64,000 bases of DNA from Leidyana gryllorum EB-2025a (Eukaryota; Apicomplexa), in assembly GCA_048772705.1 (NCBI GenBank), contig JBLWGC010000104.1:1178001-1242000 (forward strand), written 5' to 3'. Below, one piece after another: positions 1 to 11,000 of the stretch (positions are counted from its first letter, which is position 1; every line of letters begins with the position of its first letter). A program made the position numbers and the translations under genes. The notes beneath the pieces are model-generated. The model searched no databases. It had not been told where the DNA came from and was given only the letters and a program-made list of their open reading frames with translations.

Positions 1-497
1 GGTCCACAGGACCTTTCAATTCTGGGGAGGAACCTGAATCGGTGCCTCCTGATAGACGACTTGCCAGACACCTCTGTCCTTCAACCGACCAATGTATGGC
101 CAATTATGCCTTACTCCAAATCTTTGAGGTGTGGTGCGGTTAGCAATGTGGTGGGGCGTCGTCTTCAGGAGGCCCGGTTCAGGAAGTTCTGTGCTCCGGT
201 GGTGTTGTCGCCGTCGTTGTCGGGGTTGCAGCGTTCAGTCATGGGTGTTCAGCAACCAGACTACGCATTTCTCAACCTTTTCGCTCTCGTCAAGCTCCTC
301 TTGCGGAGCGGTCTGGACGTACCGACATTCACTCAAAGGTTCCCGGTAAGTCTTTTGCACCATGCTGCACCATGGGCACAATCACTTGACAGAAGGAGGT
401 CCGCTCGGCGCTAACAACTCAAACATCCAAATTGTGGCTTCCCAACCACAAACCAGAGGAAAACAAAGGTTGTCCGACCCCAAACGCGCAAAGATAA
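1..497 (+). CDS. FCP1/SCP-type (HAD superfamily) CTD phosphatase-like protein, C-terminal part only
   Basis: The window opens inside a coding frame starting at base 1. The first 33 residues read DLSILGRNLNRCLLIDD followed by LQPTNVWPI. This matches the C-terminal signature of the NLI-interacting-factor/SCP1/FCP1 phosphatases (family pattern: D-L-S-x-L-G-R-D-L-x-R-x-I-I-I-D, then the Q-P-x-N-x-I-P-I loop). These HAD enzymes dephosphorylate phosphoserine, for example on the RNA polymerase II tail. A second block, LVKLLLRSGLDV at about 285-320, fits the helix that ends the domain. A clear intron lies at 346-392 (donor gtaag, acceptor acag), and the last exon runs to the TAA at 495-497. Bases about 118-252 stay open but do not align with the family and may contain another intron. 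The catalytic DxDxT motif lies outside the window, so activity cannot be judged. Confidence 0.6.
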
Positions 498-811
498 ATA
501 TTGTCCGGCTCACACCAATCAAACCAAGATACGGATCTCTTTCTCCTGCTTGGCTCGCTGTCTTTCTCCCGGGGTGTGGAATCGAAACAGCGCGGAGATA
601 TATTGCTGCTTGTGCGGTCGGTGTGGTGCCGCTTTCCTACTCACTCATCCCCCTTCTCTCTCACTCTTTCACTCGAATTGCACAATTTATGTTGACAGAG
701 GTGCGCGCGTCACCTGCCCGCTGCTGCACTCTGCTTTCTTCTGCTCTCTATACGAGACTCTTCTAGCGCGTTCAGTACAAATCTTGAGACTTACTAAAAA
801 ATTATACGGCT
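498..811 (+). other. Intergenic region upstream of the TrpRS gene, no gene seen
   Basis: This 314-bp gap lies between the phosphatase stop and the TrpRS start. It is pyrimidine-rich at 640-760 and holds several short TC runs ending in AG (for example near 765). It probably supplies the promoter and 5' leader acceptor of the TrpRS gene. Short open frames cross it but resemble nothing and overlap one another in different frames. Confidence 0.5.
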
Positions 812-3016
812 ATGGAGGCAAAAGGGCTCTTAAATGCGAGGCTCAATACTGCTCTCCTGTTGCTTAAGGGAGCTGTAGTCTCGGGACTTGGTCTACGTCT
901 GGGTCGCAGTGTACAACGAATCAAGCAAGGCAAAAATGGCAAAGCTTCTCTCATCTTCGGACGTCTGCCCGGAGAAGAGAATGCGCCTTCTCTTGATCAG
1001 CAAGAAGAGATCGCTCACACCCTGAGAGCGATGGTAAGCTCTCACTTCCTTGATCTAAAGTCGTAGTGTCTGTATGCCATGGGTGTGTGGCCAGGTGTGC
1101 GAGTCTCTCTGTGGCGTGTGTGGAGTGTGTGAAGAAGTGTGGCTGTGAATTGATGTGTTTGTTTCTCTCGGTAGATTGCGGAGAATGCCACGGTGCATGT
1201 GATGTTGGTGGAGAGGGGATTGGCGGAGGAACACTACGGCGAGGCAATGCTGGATGAGAGTGGCATTCCGAACACTCTCACCCAGCTGCGGATAGTTTAC
1301 ATATCCAACTTTGTTCTTGCCGCGTGTGGACGAGTTTATCTTACTTCTACTGGTGCTGTTGGGGTTGTGGAGTCACTGAGCTTTGAGCACGACGCTGATA
1401 AAGGTACATTGGAGGTTTCGATCAAGATCGCGGTCGAATATCCTGCAAGCATTGGCTGCGAAGCCGCTGCAACTCCAGCCGAAATGATAACTGCCGCTGA
1501 GGGACTTCCGAAATTGAGGGATTTGGTGAGCGAGAGTACTCAGGAGTTCATTCTCGGCGCGGCTCATCATGCTGGAGATGTCGCTCCAGGTGACGACGTA
1601 GTAACACCTTGGACGGTTCAAGCTGGCTCGAAGGGGGTGGACTACGACAAGTTGGTTATCAGATTTGGTTGTCAAAAGTTGTCCTCGGCGCTGCTTGAAA
1701 GATTTGAACGCGCTACGGGCCGTAGAGCCCATCATCTCATACGACGCGGACTCTTTTTTGCACACCGAGATCTCGAGGCCATCTGTGAAGCCAAAGAGAA
1801 AGGCCTTCCTTTGTACCTCTACACTGGAAGGGGACCTTCATCCGAGGCTCTTCATGTTGGTCATCTTATTCCTTTCATCATTAACAAATGGCTTCAAGAG
1901 GCGCTGGATTGTCCACTTGTCATCCAGCTGACCGATGATGAAAAGTTCTTGTTCGGTCAGAATAAGCCTCTTGAAGAGTACCACCGACTGGGCTATGAAA
2001 ATGCCAAAGATATCCTTGCCATGGGATTCAATTTGGAGAAAACCTTTATCTTCCGCAGTAAGTGTAGATGATCACGGCGTGCCACCAAGCTCACCTGTGC
2101 AAAGTGGTGGTGGACCATGTGCACACCCTTATGTGGATATGCAAGTTCTGGGTTGCTAGAGGATGTGACCATGTGCATGTTGCAATTCGGGGATTTGCAT
2201 TGTCCACAATGGGTGGCCCGAAATCTGTCGATTTTATCGCAATATCGTCGATCTGTTTGCAGACTTGGATTACATCAAGTATTTGTATCCAACTATCTTG
2301 AAGATTCAGAAGAAAACGACTTTGTCACAAGTGAAGGGTATATTTGGCTTTGGGGAGTCGGATAACATCGGGAAAGTGATGTTTCCGGGCGTTCAGGCTT
2401 CTCCAAGTTTCCCTAGTTGCTTCCCGGGGATCTTTGGAGAGTCTCCGTCGAAGCCCATTCGCTGTTTGATACCATGTGCAATAGATCAGGACCCGTATTT
2501 CCGAATGACGCGGGACGTGGCACCGCGCTTGGGATTCCTGAAGCCCTCCTTACTTTTATCGAAATTCATTCCTGCTTTACAGGGGAGCCAAACAAAAATG
2601 TCGGGAAGTGCAGTTGCATCGGCAATAATGATTACAGACACTGCCGAGACTATCAAGAATAAGATCAATAAACACGCGTTCAGCGGCGGAGGGGACACCA
2701 TTGACGAACATCGGGCTAAAGGGGCTAATCTGGAAGTGGATGTGGCCTATCAGTACCTCACTTTCTTCCTCGAAGACGATGAGGAACTGGAGAGAATTGG
2801 TAAGCGGTCAACCCAACCACCGTTTTTCAACTGCTGCTTCCAGGTCAATTATACTCCAGTGGTCAGATGCTCACTGGGGAAGTGAAAGCGCGCCTGGCTG
2901 AAGTGTTGACCGAACTGATTGGCGAGCATACCAGACGGCGGGCTGAGCTTACAGACGAAATAGTGGCTGCTGCCTTCAATCCAGACAGACCTTCGCTCCG
3001 GGAACGATATGAATAA
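812..3016 (+). CDS. WARS: Cytosolic-type tryptophanyl-tRNA synthetase with N-terminal AlaX-like domain
   Basis: The enzyme charges tRNA-Trp with tryptophan. Four exons (812-1033, 1175-2057, 2263-2799, 2844-3016) splice in frame to 604 residues. Residues about 1-165 resemble an AlaX/ThrRS editing module: [14 protein letters not shown] replaces the usual H-T-A-x-H-L-L zinc helix, and [20 protein letters not shown] looks like the second editing subdomain. The zinc-binding histidines appear to be lost, so editing activity is doubtful. The class I catalytic core follows. It has the HIGH-type motif [24 protein letters not shown], the signature loop KMSGS, and the strongly conserved [16 protein letters not shown] and [13 protein letters not shown] blocks of eukaryotic TrpRS. 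The C-terminus aligns with the anticodon-binding helices. The ATG at 812 is the first in the open frame. The N-terminal fusion is known from Plasmodium and Toxoplasma TrpRS and is the main argument for an alveolate host. Confidence 0.95.
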
Positions 3017-3116
3017 ATGTCAATTTACTGATATCATGTGCGACAGTCGATCGAGATGACACGTTCCCGCTTTACAACTCTTCCCATACTTCCGTGTGCC
3101 CACATTTCAAACATTT

Positions 3117-4076
3117 CTACAAAGAAGAAACACGTGACCAAAAGGTGTGGACCGGGGTGTGCGACGGGGTGTGTGACAGGGTGTGCAACAAGGTGTGCAA
3201 CGGGGTGTGCGACAGGGTGTGCAACAAGGTGTGCGACGGGGTGTGTGACAGGGTGTGCGACAGGGTGTGCGACGGGGTGTGCGACGGGGTGTGCGACGGG
3301 GTGTGCGACGGGGTGTGCGACGGGGTGTGCGACGGGGTGTGCGACGGGGTGTGCGACGGGGGGTGTGTTACACTAGGGGAGCACAGGTGACAAACACTTT
3401 TCCTCTTAAAAGTGGAACGCGAAAATGTAACAGTCGGGTAATTGCCCACCTTGGAATGTAAATCGCCCACGATCTCCACTGGGGTCCATTCAAGGTGCCC
3501 ACATATGGATAGGCGGGGAGGGGGCAGATTATCGCTTTTTCTCTTCTTCTTAGCTGGCTGAGCACTCGAGGAGGTCGCGGAGGAGCCCGTAAGAAGTTCG
3601 TTTCGCCTCTGTTTTCGTTCATCCCGACGGGCTTGGAAGTCTTCGAGACTCCCATATTTTGCGGCGCAAAGCTCTTCGAGCTGAAAGCGGTAGTACAGCT
3701 TCATGTTGTTCTCGTAGCCTCTAGGATTGCGTTTCTCCTCGACGAGGAGAGTGTTCTTCTTGACTGCCCTTTTCAATTCATCCGTATTGATACCATACTG
3801 TTGCGAAACACCGGTTTGTGGGATTGTCTCATAGTACTGGGGTCGGGCCTTGGCGCAATCGTAGCAGGTGGCATGGTTGCAGGAAAGGTACTTGCGGACC
3901 AGATTGGCGATGGTTCCACACCACCTGCATTTGGGAAGAACGACGGATTGTTGTAAGTCCTCTTCTTCTGGGAATCCTTCAGCTATGTCAGGTTTTATTA
4001 TAGTCGGGTTGGTGGTGGAATCGTTGTTCGTGGAAAGTTGGATGTCCTCATCCTCCAGATCGGACAACCCAGCCAT
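3117..4076 (-). CDS. XPA: XPA/Rad14 nucleotide-excision-repair protein, with possible Ser-His-Thr-Pro repeat tail
   Basis: XPA verifies DNA damage and organises the excision-repair complex in the nucleus. The frame shows a C4 zinc finger with exactly the XPA spacing, C-x2-C-x17-C-x2-C (CRWC ... CYDC, residues about 41-64). About 50 residues later comes the hallmark KRNPRGYENNMKLYYRFQLE (family: KNP..-..MKLYLKLQ) and a charged helix RRDERKQRRNE. A nuclear-signal-like KKKRK follows. The frame then continues into the 12-bp minisatellite and would end in about 18 copies of S-H-T-P. The C-terminal third (after about 3490) does not align with XPA and may be altered by an unrecognised intron, so the true end is uncertain. 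The chosen ATG (4074-4076) directly follows a T-run and AG; an in-frame ATG at 4106 lies upstream of that acceptor. Only 37 nt separate it from the stop of the upstream PARP-like gene. Confidence 0.85.
   Translation of the reverse strand: MAGLSDLEDEDIQLSTNNDSTTNPTIIKPDIAEGFPEEEDLQQSVVLPKCRWCGTIANLVRKYLSCNHATCYDCAKARPQYYETIPQTGVSQQYGINTDELKRAVKKNTLLVEEKRNPRGYENNMKLYYRFQLEELCAAKYGSLEDFQARRDERKQRRNELLTGSSATSSSAQPAKKKRKSDNLPPPRLSICGHLEWTPVEIVGDLHSKVGNYPTVTFSRSTFKRKSVCHLCSPSVTHPPSHTPSHTPSHTPSHTPSHTPSHTPSHTPSHTLSHTLSHTPSHTLLHTLSHTPLHTLLHTLSHTPSHTPVHTFWSRVSSL
3145..3360. repeat. 12-bp minisatellite (unit gtgtgcgacggg), about 18 copies
   Basis: Seventeen near-identical 12-nt units run from 3157 to 3360, preceded by one degenerate unit at 3145-3156. 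Variants (gtgtgtgacagg, gtgtgcaacaag) cluster at the left end, while the right end is nearly perfect, which suggests recent expansion on that side. The unit length is a multiple of three and contains no stop in several frames. Several long but meaningless plus-strand frames therefore cross it (Cys-rich or Arg-Gly-Val-Arg repeats). On the minus strand it would encode a Ser-His-Thr-Pro repeat at the end of the XPA-like gene. Confidence 0.95.
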
Positions 4077-4113
4077 GTCTGGACCAAAAAAAAACACAAA
4101 GGGCACAGCTCAC

Positions 4114-5326
4114 TCAATCCGTTGGCACGAAGGGCACCATGTCCACCTCGCTGGCCTTGAAAGGGCACCTTGTCATTTGACCTGTCAAAATGTATTTCGG
4201 ACCATTCAGAAACCCTTACCTCCTTCTAACCCTCCGGCACAGGTTATCTGGCCGGTGGTGCGGTCAAGTTTCAGGCCCGGTCGCCGTTTGCAGCTCGGAC
4301 ACTGAAAGCAGAGTCATCACAGACAGGACACGGGCGTGCAACCAGTCAACAAGATGGTGCACAACGGTGAAAACTTACTGCAGGAAGAGCACCAATTACC
4401 ATGCACTCGGCCACTCGCTCAAGCAACTCATCTTTGCGGCCGACCTGCCGTTGTTCGTTCTTCTTCAGGATTGATCGCAACTGGGAGACAGTGTAATTGA
4501 AGGTGCGGAGTTCTACCACCTGGTCTTTGACGGCCTGTTGTTTCTCTTCATCGAGATAGGGAGCAGAGTATTCTTGGGGAGGAGCCGGTGCAGTCTTCGG
4601 CTTCTTGCTGGTTTCGTTAGACTCCGATGGGGACTCAGCCGATTTCCGCTTCGCCCCAGATTTCACTCCGTTCTTGACTTTATTCTTCACCTCTTCAAGT
4701 AGCTCACTAATCTCAGCTTTAACATTCAGCTCTGGATCATTGATTTCATCTACCCCCTCAAAGTCTTCAACACTGGGACAATTTGAATTCCACCAGGCGG
4801 GGGTCTTCCGGAACTGCTGCACGCAGTCAGCTTTCATGTGGTACCACTTAGGCGCTTCCTGCATCGAGAAAACATTACTCAGCAGCACATGCGTATATCC
4901 GGGGACAACAATGGCAAACCCTCAACCATTACTCTGGACACCCGTACGTATACGGAGATACGTGCCAGGCAGGAACTACCCCGCCAAAGGAGACACACAC
5001 AGAGCCAAATTCACACTCACACACACTCACACACATTCAGACTCAGACTCACACACACTATCTCACACACACACACGCCGAACTAGTGTCAGGTCAGGTC
5101 GGGTAGGTGAAGGGGGGGAGGGGGTGGAGGGGGTCTGGGGGTCTGGGGGTCATAAACTTACAGCCATGTGTCGGTTAGGGTTTTCGTTCTCCTCTCCACC
5201 CGAACCAAGGTCGAGGCGGATGCCAATCCGGAGGGCGTTCTTGACAATGACGTCCCCACATCCTTTGCACTTGGCTCGGCCTGACTTGGCTTTCTCAATG
5301 GTATAAATGTAAGACCCCTGAGACAT
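4114..5326 (-). CDS. PARP1-like zinc finger + SAP/PADR1 protein without WGR or catalytic domain
   Basis: Four exons (5326-5162, 4858-4379, 4301-4220, 4181-4114) give 264 residues. The first exon encodes the N-terminal half of a PARP-type zinc finger (YTIEKAKSGRAKCKGCG, then NALRIGIRLDL). The second supplies its C-terminal half (APKWYHMKADC) and, after an acidic and Lys-rich linker, a SAP-like helix pair (YTVSQLRSILKKNEQRQVG). Across the junction at 4379/4301 the PADR1 zinc site appears: GALPACPSC, then ITCAGGLEG and RCPF. The frame ends 15 residues after the last cysteine, so there is no WGR, regulatory or ADP-ribosyltransferase domain. By family knowledge these modules bind DNA breaks, so the protein is likely a nuclear break sensor or a dominant competitor of full PARP. 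A 303-nt first intron holds a CA-rich microsatellite. The ATG follows a cttcctcacag acceptor. Confidence 0.85.
4991..5077. repeat. CA/CT-rich microsatellite
   Basis: An imperfect run of cacacac, ctcacac and cagactc units fills much of the first intron of the PARP-like gene. Read on the minus strand it is GT-rich and lies far from the acceptor. It is followed at 5110-5155 by a G-rich stretch with several gggggt units. Confidence 0.85.
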
Positions 5327-5448
5327 TCTGTGAGGAAGCAAAGAAAGCCTGACTGATTGATTTTTGGGTAGGTCACCCAGAACACGTGAGCGCAGTTAGT
5401 GTTGAACTGCTCTTTACGTCGCACGCATCTCGAATAAAACAGCGGACA

Positions 5449-8002
5449 ATGTCATCCTCCTCGATTCCCAGCTTTGCCAGACCCAAACAGAGCTCGGCGA
5501 CACGCTCTCGTGTCCAGCAAACGCGTACCACTATCCCTACTAATGCAGCGCCGCACCGCACACCTGCCACATTACCATCCTCCACGTCTGCTGGCGGACG
5601 GGGTGGGCCTGGCTCGTCGACAGCCACGACGGCGGCGATTGCTCGGAAGTCCACGTGTAAACTGACGCCGAAAGCCACCTTTCTCAGTGTTCCTGCCAAT
5701 TCCAATACCAACACCAACACGACTACGGACGCCAAAGAGCGCCTCTCAACCCTGACATCCACTGAACAGCGAGGCCCTGTAGCCTCCTTTCAGCGTCCCA
5801 TTGGATTCCCTCGTACTACCAAACACCCGACTCCCACTCCCTCTCCCACTCCAACGCCTGCCAAACAGCGCCCCTCTTTCCTCTCTGGGACGAGCCGCAC
5901 TCCGGTGCTTGCTCGAACTTCGACGACGCTCTACCAGAATCAGAACCAGAAAAGTGCCCTTCGCCGCCCAACTAATCCCAATGTCGCTACCGGTCCTCAC
6001 ACCACCACCACCACTCACCCCGCTTCTAATTCCAATGCAAATCAAAAGCCGCCGCCCCGTGATGCCCTGCCACCCGCGGCCAAGCCAACTGCTGCTGCGG
6101 TGGTTCCACCGACCGAGTCTATCCTCGATCGCACTTGGAATGATCTGCGTCTCCCCACCTCCCCGCGCTCCAATGGCACCTTCTATATAGCACCGAATAG
6201 CGCCCGAGATCGCAGGACGCCCACGTTAGGTGGGATCGATCACGATGACGAGGACGACCGTCCCGCCACCACTGGAGACGACCGCTCAGCGACGGAGACA
6301 GTTGACCAGGAACTCGTACTCGAACGCGATCAGAGTGCCTGCACTCCTCTATTACAGCCAATTCACCCCTCAAGACTCTCCGTAGCTCACGAATTGGCCT
6401 CTATGCCCATTGTCGAACAACCCTTCGCAACCCCTGCTGCTCCCAGACTCCATACGAACCTGTTGCAACAGCAGCCGGAATGCTACTATACTCCCCTCGC
6501 GCCCCCCGAGACATCGTCTGCATTAATGGCTAAGGGGAGATTGAGCTTGGGACCCAATCCGCCCCACAAACAAGACGGATCCACCTGTGTTGTTGCGCTC
6601 TCTCCCGAGAATCTAAAGCCCCGAAACGTTGAACTACCAGCTTCTGGCGCCACCTGCTTTGTTCTGTCGCGCAGTGCAAAACGAAAGGTACGTTGAGCCT
6701 CCCCGTGTGGAGGGTGTGTGTGTGTGTGTGTGTGGGTGTGGGAATAATAATATATGATGCCCCGTCTCCCCCACTTGTGTGTTACGTCTCAATGAAAGTA
6801 ATGGTTAGGGATCGAACGCCGAGTGCTTCAGTGTCTCTCGACGGTCACGAAGATCGCTGTCCAGGCATAGGAAGCCGTTGAATGACTCGATCCTGAGCAT
6901 TGCCCCGTCACCCCGATCATTGGTCGCTCAGATGCAAGAGGATCCAGAGTTACGAGAGCTGGTAGCTGGCCATGAAGTGATCATTCCTGATACCCTCGCG
7001 CATCAAGCGCTCATGGGATCAGATGGAGGGACGATACACGCCACTCGGAAGCGCGGACGCACGGTAATCCGAATGGCCGGGGAGTTGGACATGCGCCAGT
7101 TGGAGAAAGAGTATGTTACCACGAGTGCGTCGCCCAAGGCACTGAAGATGACAGATATGTCCTATATGATGGTCACCGAGACGAGCGGAGCACAGAGCGA
7201 CGTGTCGGAAGACCCAACCAGTAGTTCAAATGTGCTGAAAGGGCGGGCCGGTGGGTTGGGGTTGCGTGGCGTCGGTCACCGCCAAGAGAGCGAAGTCGGA
7301 GTCTTCATCCCACCTCCATCGGAATGTAAGCGCGAAGAGGACGACGTGGGGGAGGAGGAGGAGGAGGCAGAAGAGGGGTCGGCTTTCCCCACTATCCGTC
7401 TGAAACCCCCACAGGAAAGGGGAGGAGTGCTTTCAGTGACACCAATGGCGGCAGTTACAGAAGTACCATTGATGATGGAACGCGCGGAGACAAGCCCGGC
7501 GGCTGGATCTGTGGCATCCTGGATGCGGTACGATGTGAGTCCGATGGATTCCCAGTTGCCTCCGTCGACGGAAGCGGCTTCAACGAGTGCAGAGGAGTGT
7601 GGGGGGACAGCGGCGACGCCGCTGTTGCAGGCATCGAAGCGTGTGGACTCGCTGCCTATTCGAGAGCGATCCCCTGCGACTCGTATGAATGTGAAGATGA
7701 AGAGCCGCACTCCGCCTCCTCGAGCCCGAACAATGGATTTCCGGGTGGGAGGCAGAAAAGGCTCGTCGCCGCAGAGGGGAGGAGGAGGAGAAGTGACTTC
7801 GACATCGGATGACAACGCGACTCCCAATACATCATATATGTTGAAAAGGTTGGCCCAACACAGTCGAGATATGCGGGGGGCAACTCCAATCATGTTACGC
7901 GGGGAGACGATGCGAAGTAGTCCGGAAACAACGAGTGTTGGAGGACGACAAAGTCGTCCACCATTGTCATCGCGTAAATCATTAGCTTCCCTACGTCAAT
8001 AG
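5449..8002 (+). CDS. Unknown Ser/Thr/Pro-rich disordered protein
   Basis: The gene has a first exon of 5449-6687 (donor gtacgt) and a second exon beginning near 6865-6875 and ending with TAG at 8000-8002. The exact acceptor is unclear: the site that keeps frame is ag at 6873-6874, while a better-looking ccag at 6862-6864 would need another phase. The product is about 790 residues, mostly low-complexity Thr, Pro, Ser and Asn, with acidic runs (EDDVGEEEEEAEEG). A short ordered-looking block, VAQMQEDPELRELVAGHEVI, sits at the start of exon 2. The intron contains a (GT)n run at about 6714-6739. I recognise no domain. It starts 122 bp from the divergent PARP-like gene; the ATG at 5449 is preferred over 5386 because the latter lies upstream of pyrimidine-rich leader sequence. 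Confidence 0.6.
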
Positions 8003-8042
8003 ATAGTTAGAAGGAAATTCAAAATTTGTTCCACGAATATAT

Positions 8043-11000
8043 ATGTCGGGTGGAATAGGGACTGGACGAATCACCCATGCGTTCGCGTCAGTCACTAGCG
8101 GACTGAGCAGTGTCATCACATCTGGCAAGTTGCCGAAGAATGGAGATGGAAAGCTCTTCAATAGCTCCAAACGGAGTGAAGTAAGCGGTTTGCAGTCACC
8201 GCGTGTACAATGACTGCAGGTTGCAGACCTCAAGACGATGCTCAATGCCCCGGCGAGAGAGAAGAAAAAGTCGGCAGTCAAGAAGGTCATTGCTTCTATG
8301 ACACAGGGACGAGATGTCTCTTCGCTGTTCCCCGAGATGGTCAACTGTATGCAAACGACGAATCTCGAACTCAAGAAACTTGTCTATTTATACGTTATCA
8401 ACTTTGCCAGAACTCGACCTGATCTGGCTATCCTCGCTGTCAACACTTTCCGAAAAGACACTATGGATGCGAGTCCCCTCGTCAGGTAAATATTCTAACC
8501 GCTTGTTGAGGGCGAGCTCTCCAATTCAACTCCCACACCCCCAATTTCAGAGCCCTGGCGATCCGGACAATGGGCTGTATCCGACTGAAGCAGATGGTGG
8601 AATACTTGGTGGAACCACTCAAGAGGCTCTGCAGAGACTCGGATCCGTACGTACGGAAAACCGCTGCAATTTGCGTCGGAAAGCTATACGGTGAGTCGCG
8701 TCCGCCGACCGCGCCTGAGAAATGGTGGTTCCACAGAGACATCCCCAAAGGCCGCTGAGGAACACGAGTTCATTGACCTGTTGAAATGTAAGTCGGAGAC
8801 ATTGTTTCCTTCACATCGTCCGCACGCAGCCATGTTATCTGACGGGAATCCGATGGTTGTAGTGAATGTGGTGGCGACTTTGGATGAGATCTCCAGTGTC
8901 AGCGAGACTGACCATCTCGATTTCAATCCGGAAACCATCGCTAAACTCATGGTGGCGCTGCCAGATTGCTCTGAATGGGGACAGGTCATTCTACTTGACG
9001 CTATCGCCAAGTGGTATAAACCGTCGTCCGAGAGGGAGGCAGAACAGATCATTGATCGTCTGACCAGCCGACTGAACCACGCGAATCCCGGAGGTAATTT
9101 AACCTTTGTGTCGATCAATCGATCTCATTTCCGATGGATCCTCCCTCATCAGTCATCCTCTCGTGCACTCGACTACTGATCAAATTAGTTCAAATGACAA
9201 AGAACCAAGCTTTGAGCCAAGATACGCTGACAAAGAGGATAGTACCTCCCTTATTATCCTTATTATCCACGGACGTGCCGGAACTACAATTTGTGGTTCT
9301 GAGGAATCTTCAAGTGATTGTACAGAGGTTCCCCCATCTGCTCAACAATGAATGCCGCGTGAGAACAAAAGCGGGGAGACACAGACGTTCATTTCCTTCC
9401 TCAGATGTTCTTTGTTAAGTTTAATGACCCCTGTTATGTCAAGTTTGAGAAAGTGGATCTCTTGGTGCGTTGTGCTACGCCGGCTAACCTCGAGCTGATT
9501 ATGGAGGAATTGACCGAATATGCACAAGAGGTGGATGTCGAGTTTGTCAAACGAAGTCTACGTGGCATTGGACGAGTAGCCATGCGCGTTGATGGCTCGG
9601 TGGAACGAGCACTACGCTCTTTGGTGTCTCTCGCCGAAAGCCGGACCCCTTTCATTATCGAAGAGGTCATTGTGGTCGTTCGAGACATATTCCGCAAATT
9701 CCCCAATAAATACGATAGCGTTCTCTCAACGCTCCTCCCACTCGCGGACAAGGTGGAGGCCACAGAAGCTAAAGGTGCCGTGGTGTGGATGGCTGGCGAA
9801 TATGCAGAACGAATCCCGAACGCCGAAAAGATACTCGCCAGCCATGTCGAAACCTTCACAGACGAAGCACTTGAAGTCCAACTTCAGGTGACTAAATGAC
9901 ACGTTGGCCCGAATTCTGCAACTACAAACGTGTCTCCTCGCAGATTCTTACCGCTGTGATGAAACTGTATTTGAAATTCCCCTCGGTGGCCAAAGATATG
10001 GTATTTAGAGTACTGCAATTGGCCACTGAAGACGTGGATTGTCCTGATCTGCGAGATCGCGCTTTCATCTACTGGCGTATGTTGACAAGCGACGCTCAAC
10101 TGGCTAAGAAAGTGATCTGTGGCCCACGGCCGCCTATCAATATCAGCACCACGGATCTATCAGCTCCACTTTTGAATCGTTTGGTCTCTGAGATCGGTCT
10201 GATGAGTTCTGTATATCACAAACCTCTGGGAGCCTTCTTGCCACTTGGGGGAGCGAGTAACAATAAGCGAGACGATGACTCGGGAATGAGCGAGGACGGG
10301 GAGTCCAACAGAAAGGTCCAACCCCAAGAGATCGCCGCTCGAATGGAAGAGAATGCAAAACGCCGTCCCTATCACTCATCCTCCAGTGGTGGCGAGGAGG
10401 ATGACGACGACGACGCCGATAGGCGTCAGGGGGGCCGTCATCGCCGAGCGCCTTCTTCCTCCTCATCCGCTTCATCGGACGATTCGGGATCCTATTCTAA
10501 CGGCGAAGGCGTCAAGTCTGTGCCAACGGCAGGGTGAGCGACAATACTACAGTGTTGGTTGGGTGAGATCAGATCCTTCGGAGCAGTAATCGTCTGAGTG
10601 CCGGAACGGGAAGCGGGCCTGCGGCTCTCGTGCCCACACGCCCCATACCTCCACGGATTGTCTTCTTGGCACACGAGAATGGCCGAGGTTTGCAGGTGGA
10701 AGGCTGTGTCACCCGAATGAAGGGATCGGCAGTGCTGCTTATGCGTCTGTCCAATCACGGATCAGTCCCACTGAGTCAATTCCGCATCGAGCTGGCGCCC
10801 AATAGTTTTGGGTTCGGGACCACAACACCGCCACTCCTGCAGAGCCTCACTCTCCAGCCGGGCGCGTATGCCAGTAAGTCACCCACATATGCCCACTGAT
10901 GCTGGACAAAAATGACGCAGATATATCTGCTCCCTTGGCTGCGGGTGAGAACGTGAGCTCGCAACCTCCAAGCACTCCTCCCACGCTGATGGCTCGTTTG

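Noticed and set aside
3145-3360. CRISPR-like direct repeat array
   Set aside because: Units are contiguous 12-mers with no spacers, in an intron-rich eukaryotic region; it is a minisatellite.
3038-3461. Long plus-strand frames rich in Cys-Ala-Thr-Gly or Arg-Gly-Val-Arg repeats
   Set aside because: They exist only because the 12-bp minisatellite lacks stops in several frames; no start context, family or unique flanking sequence supports them.
5386-6696. Bacterial or viral origin of the low-complexity Thr/Pro protein
   Set aside because: GT-AG intron, local base composition and neighbours are all like the rest of the window; no transfer signal.
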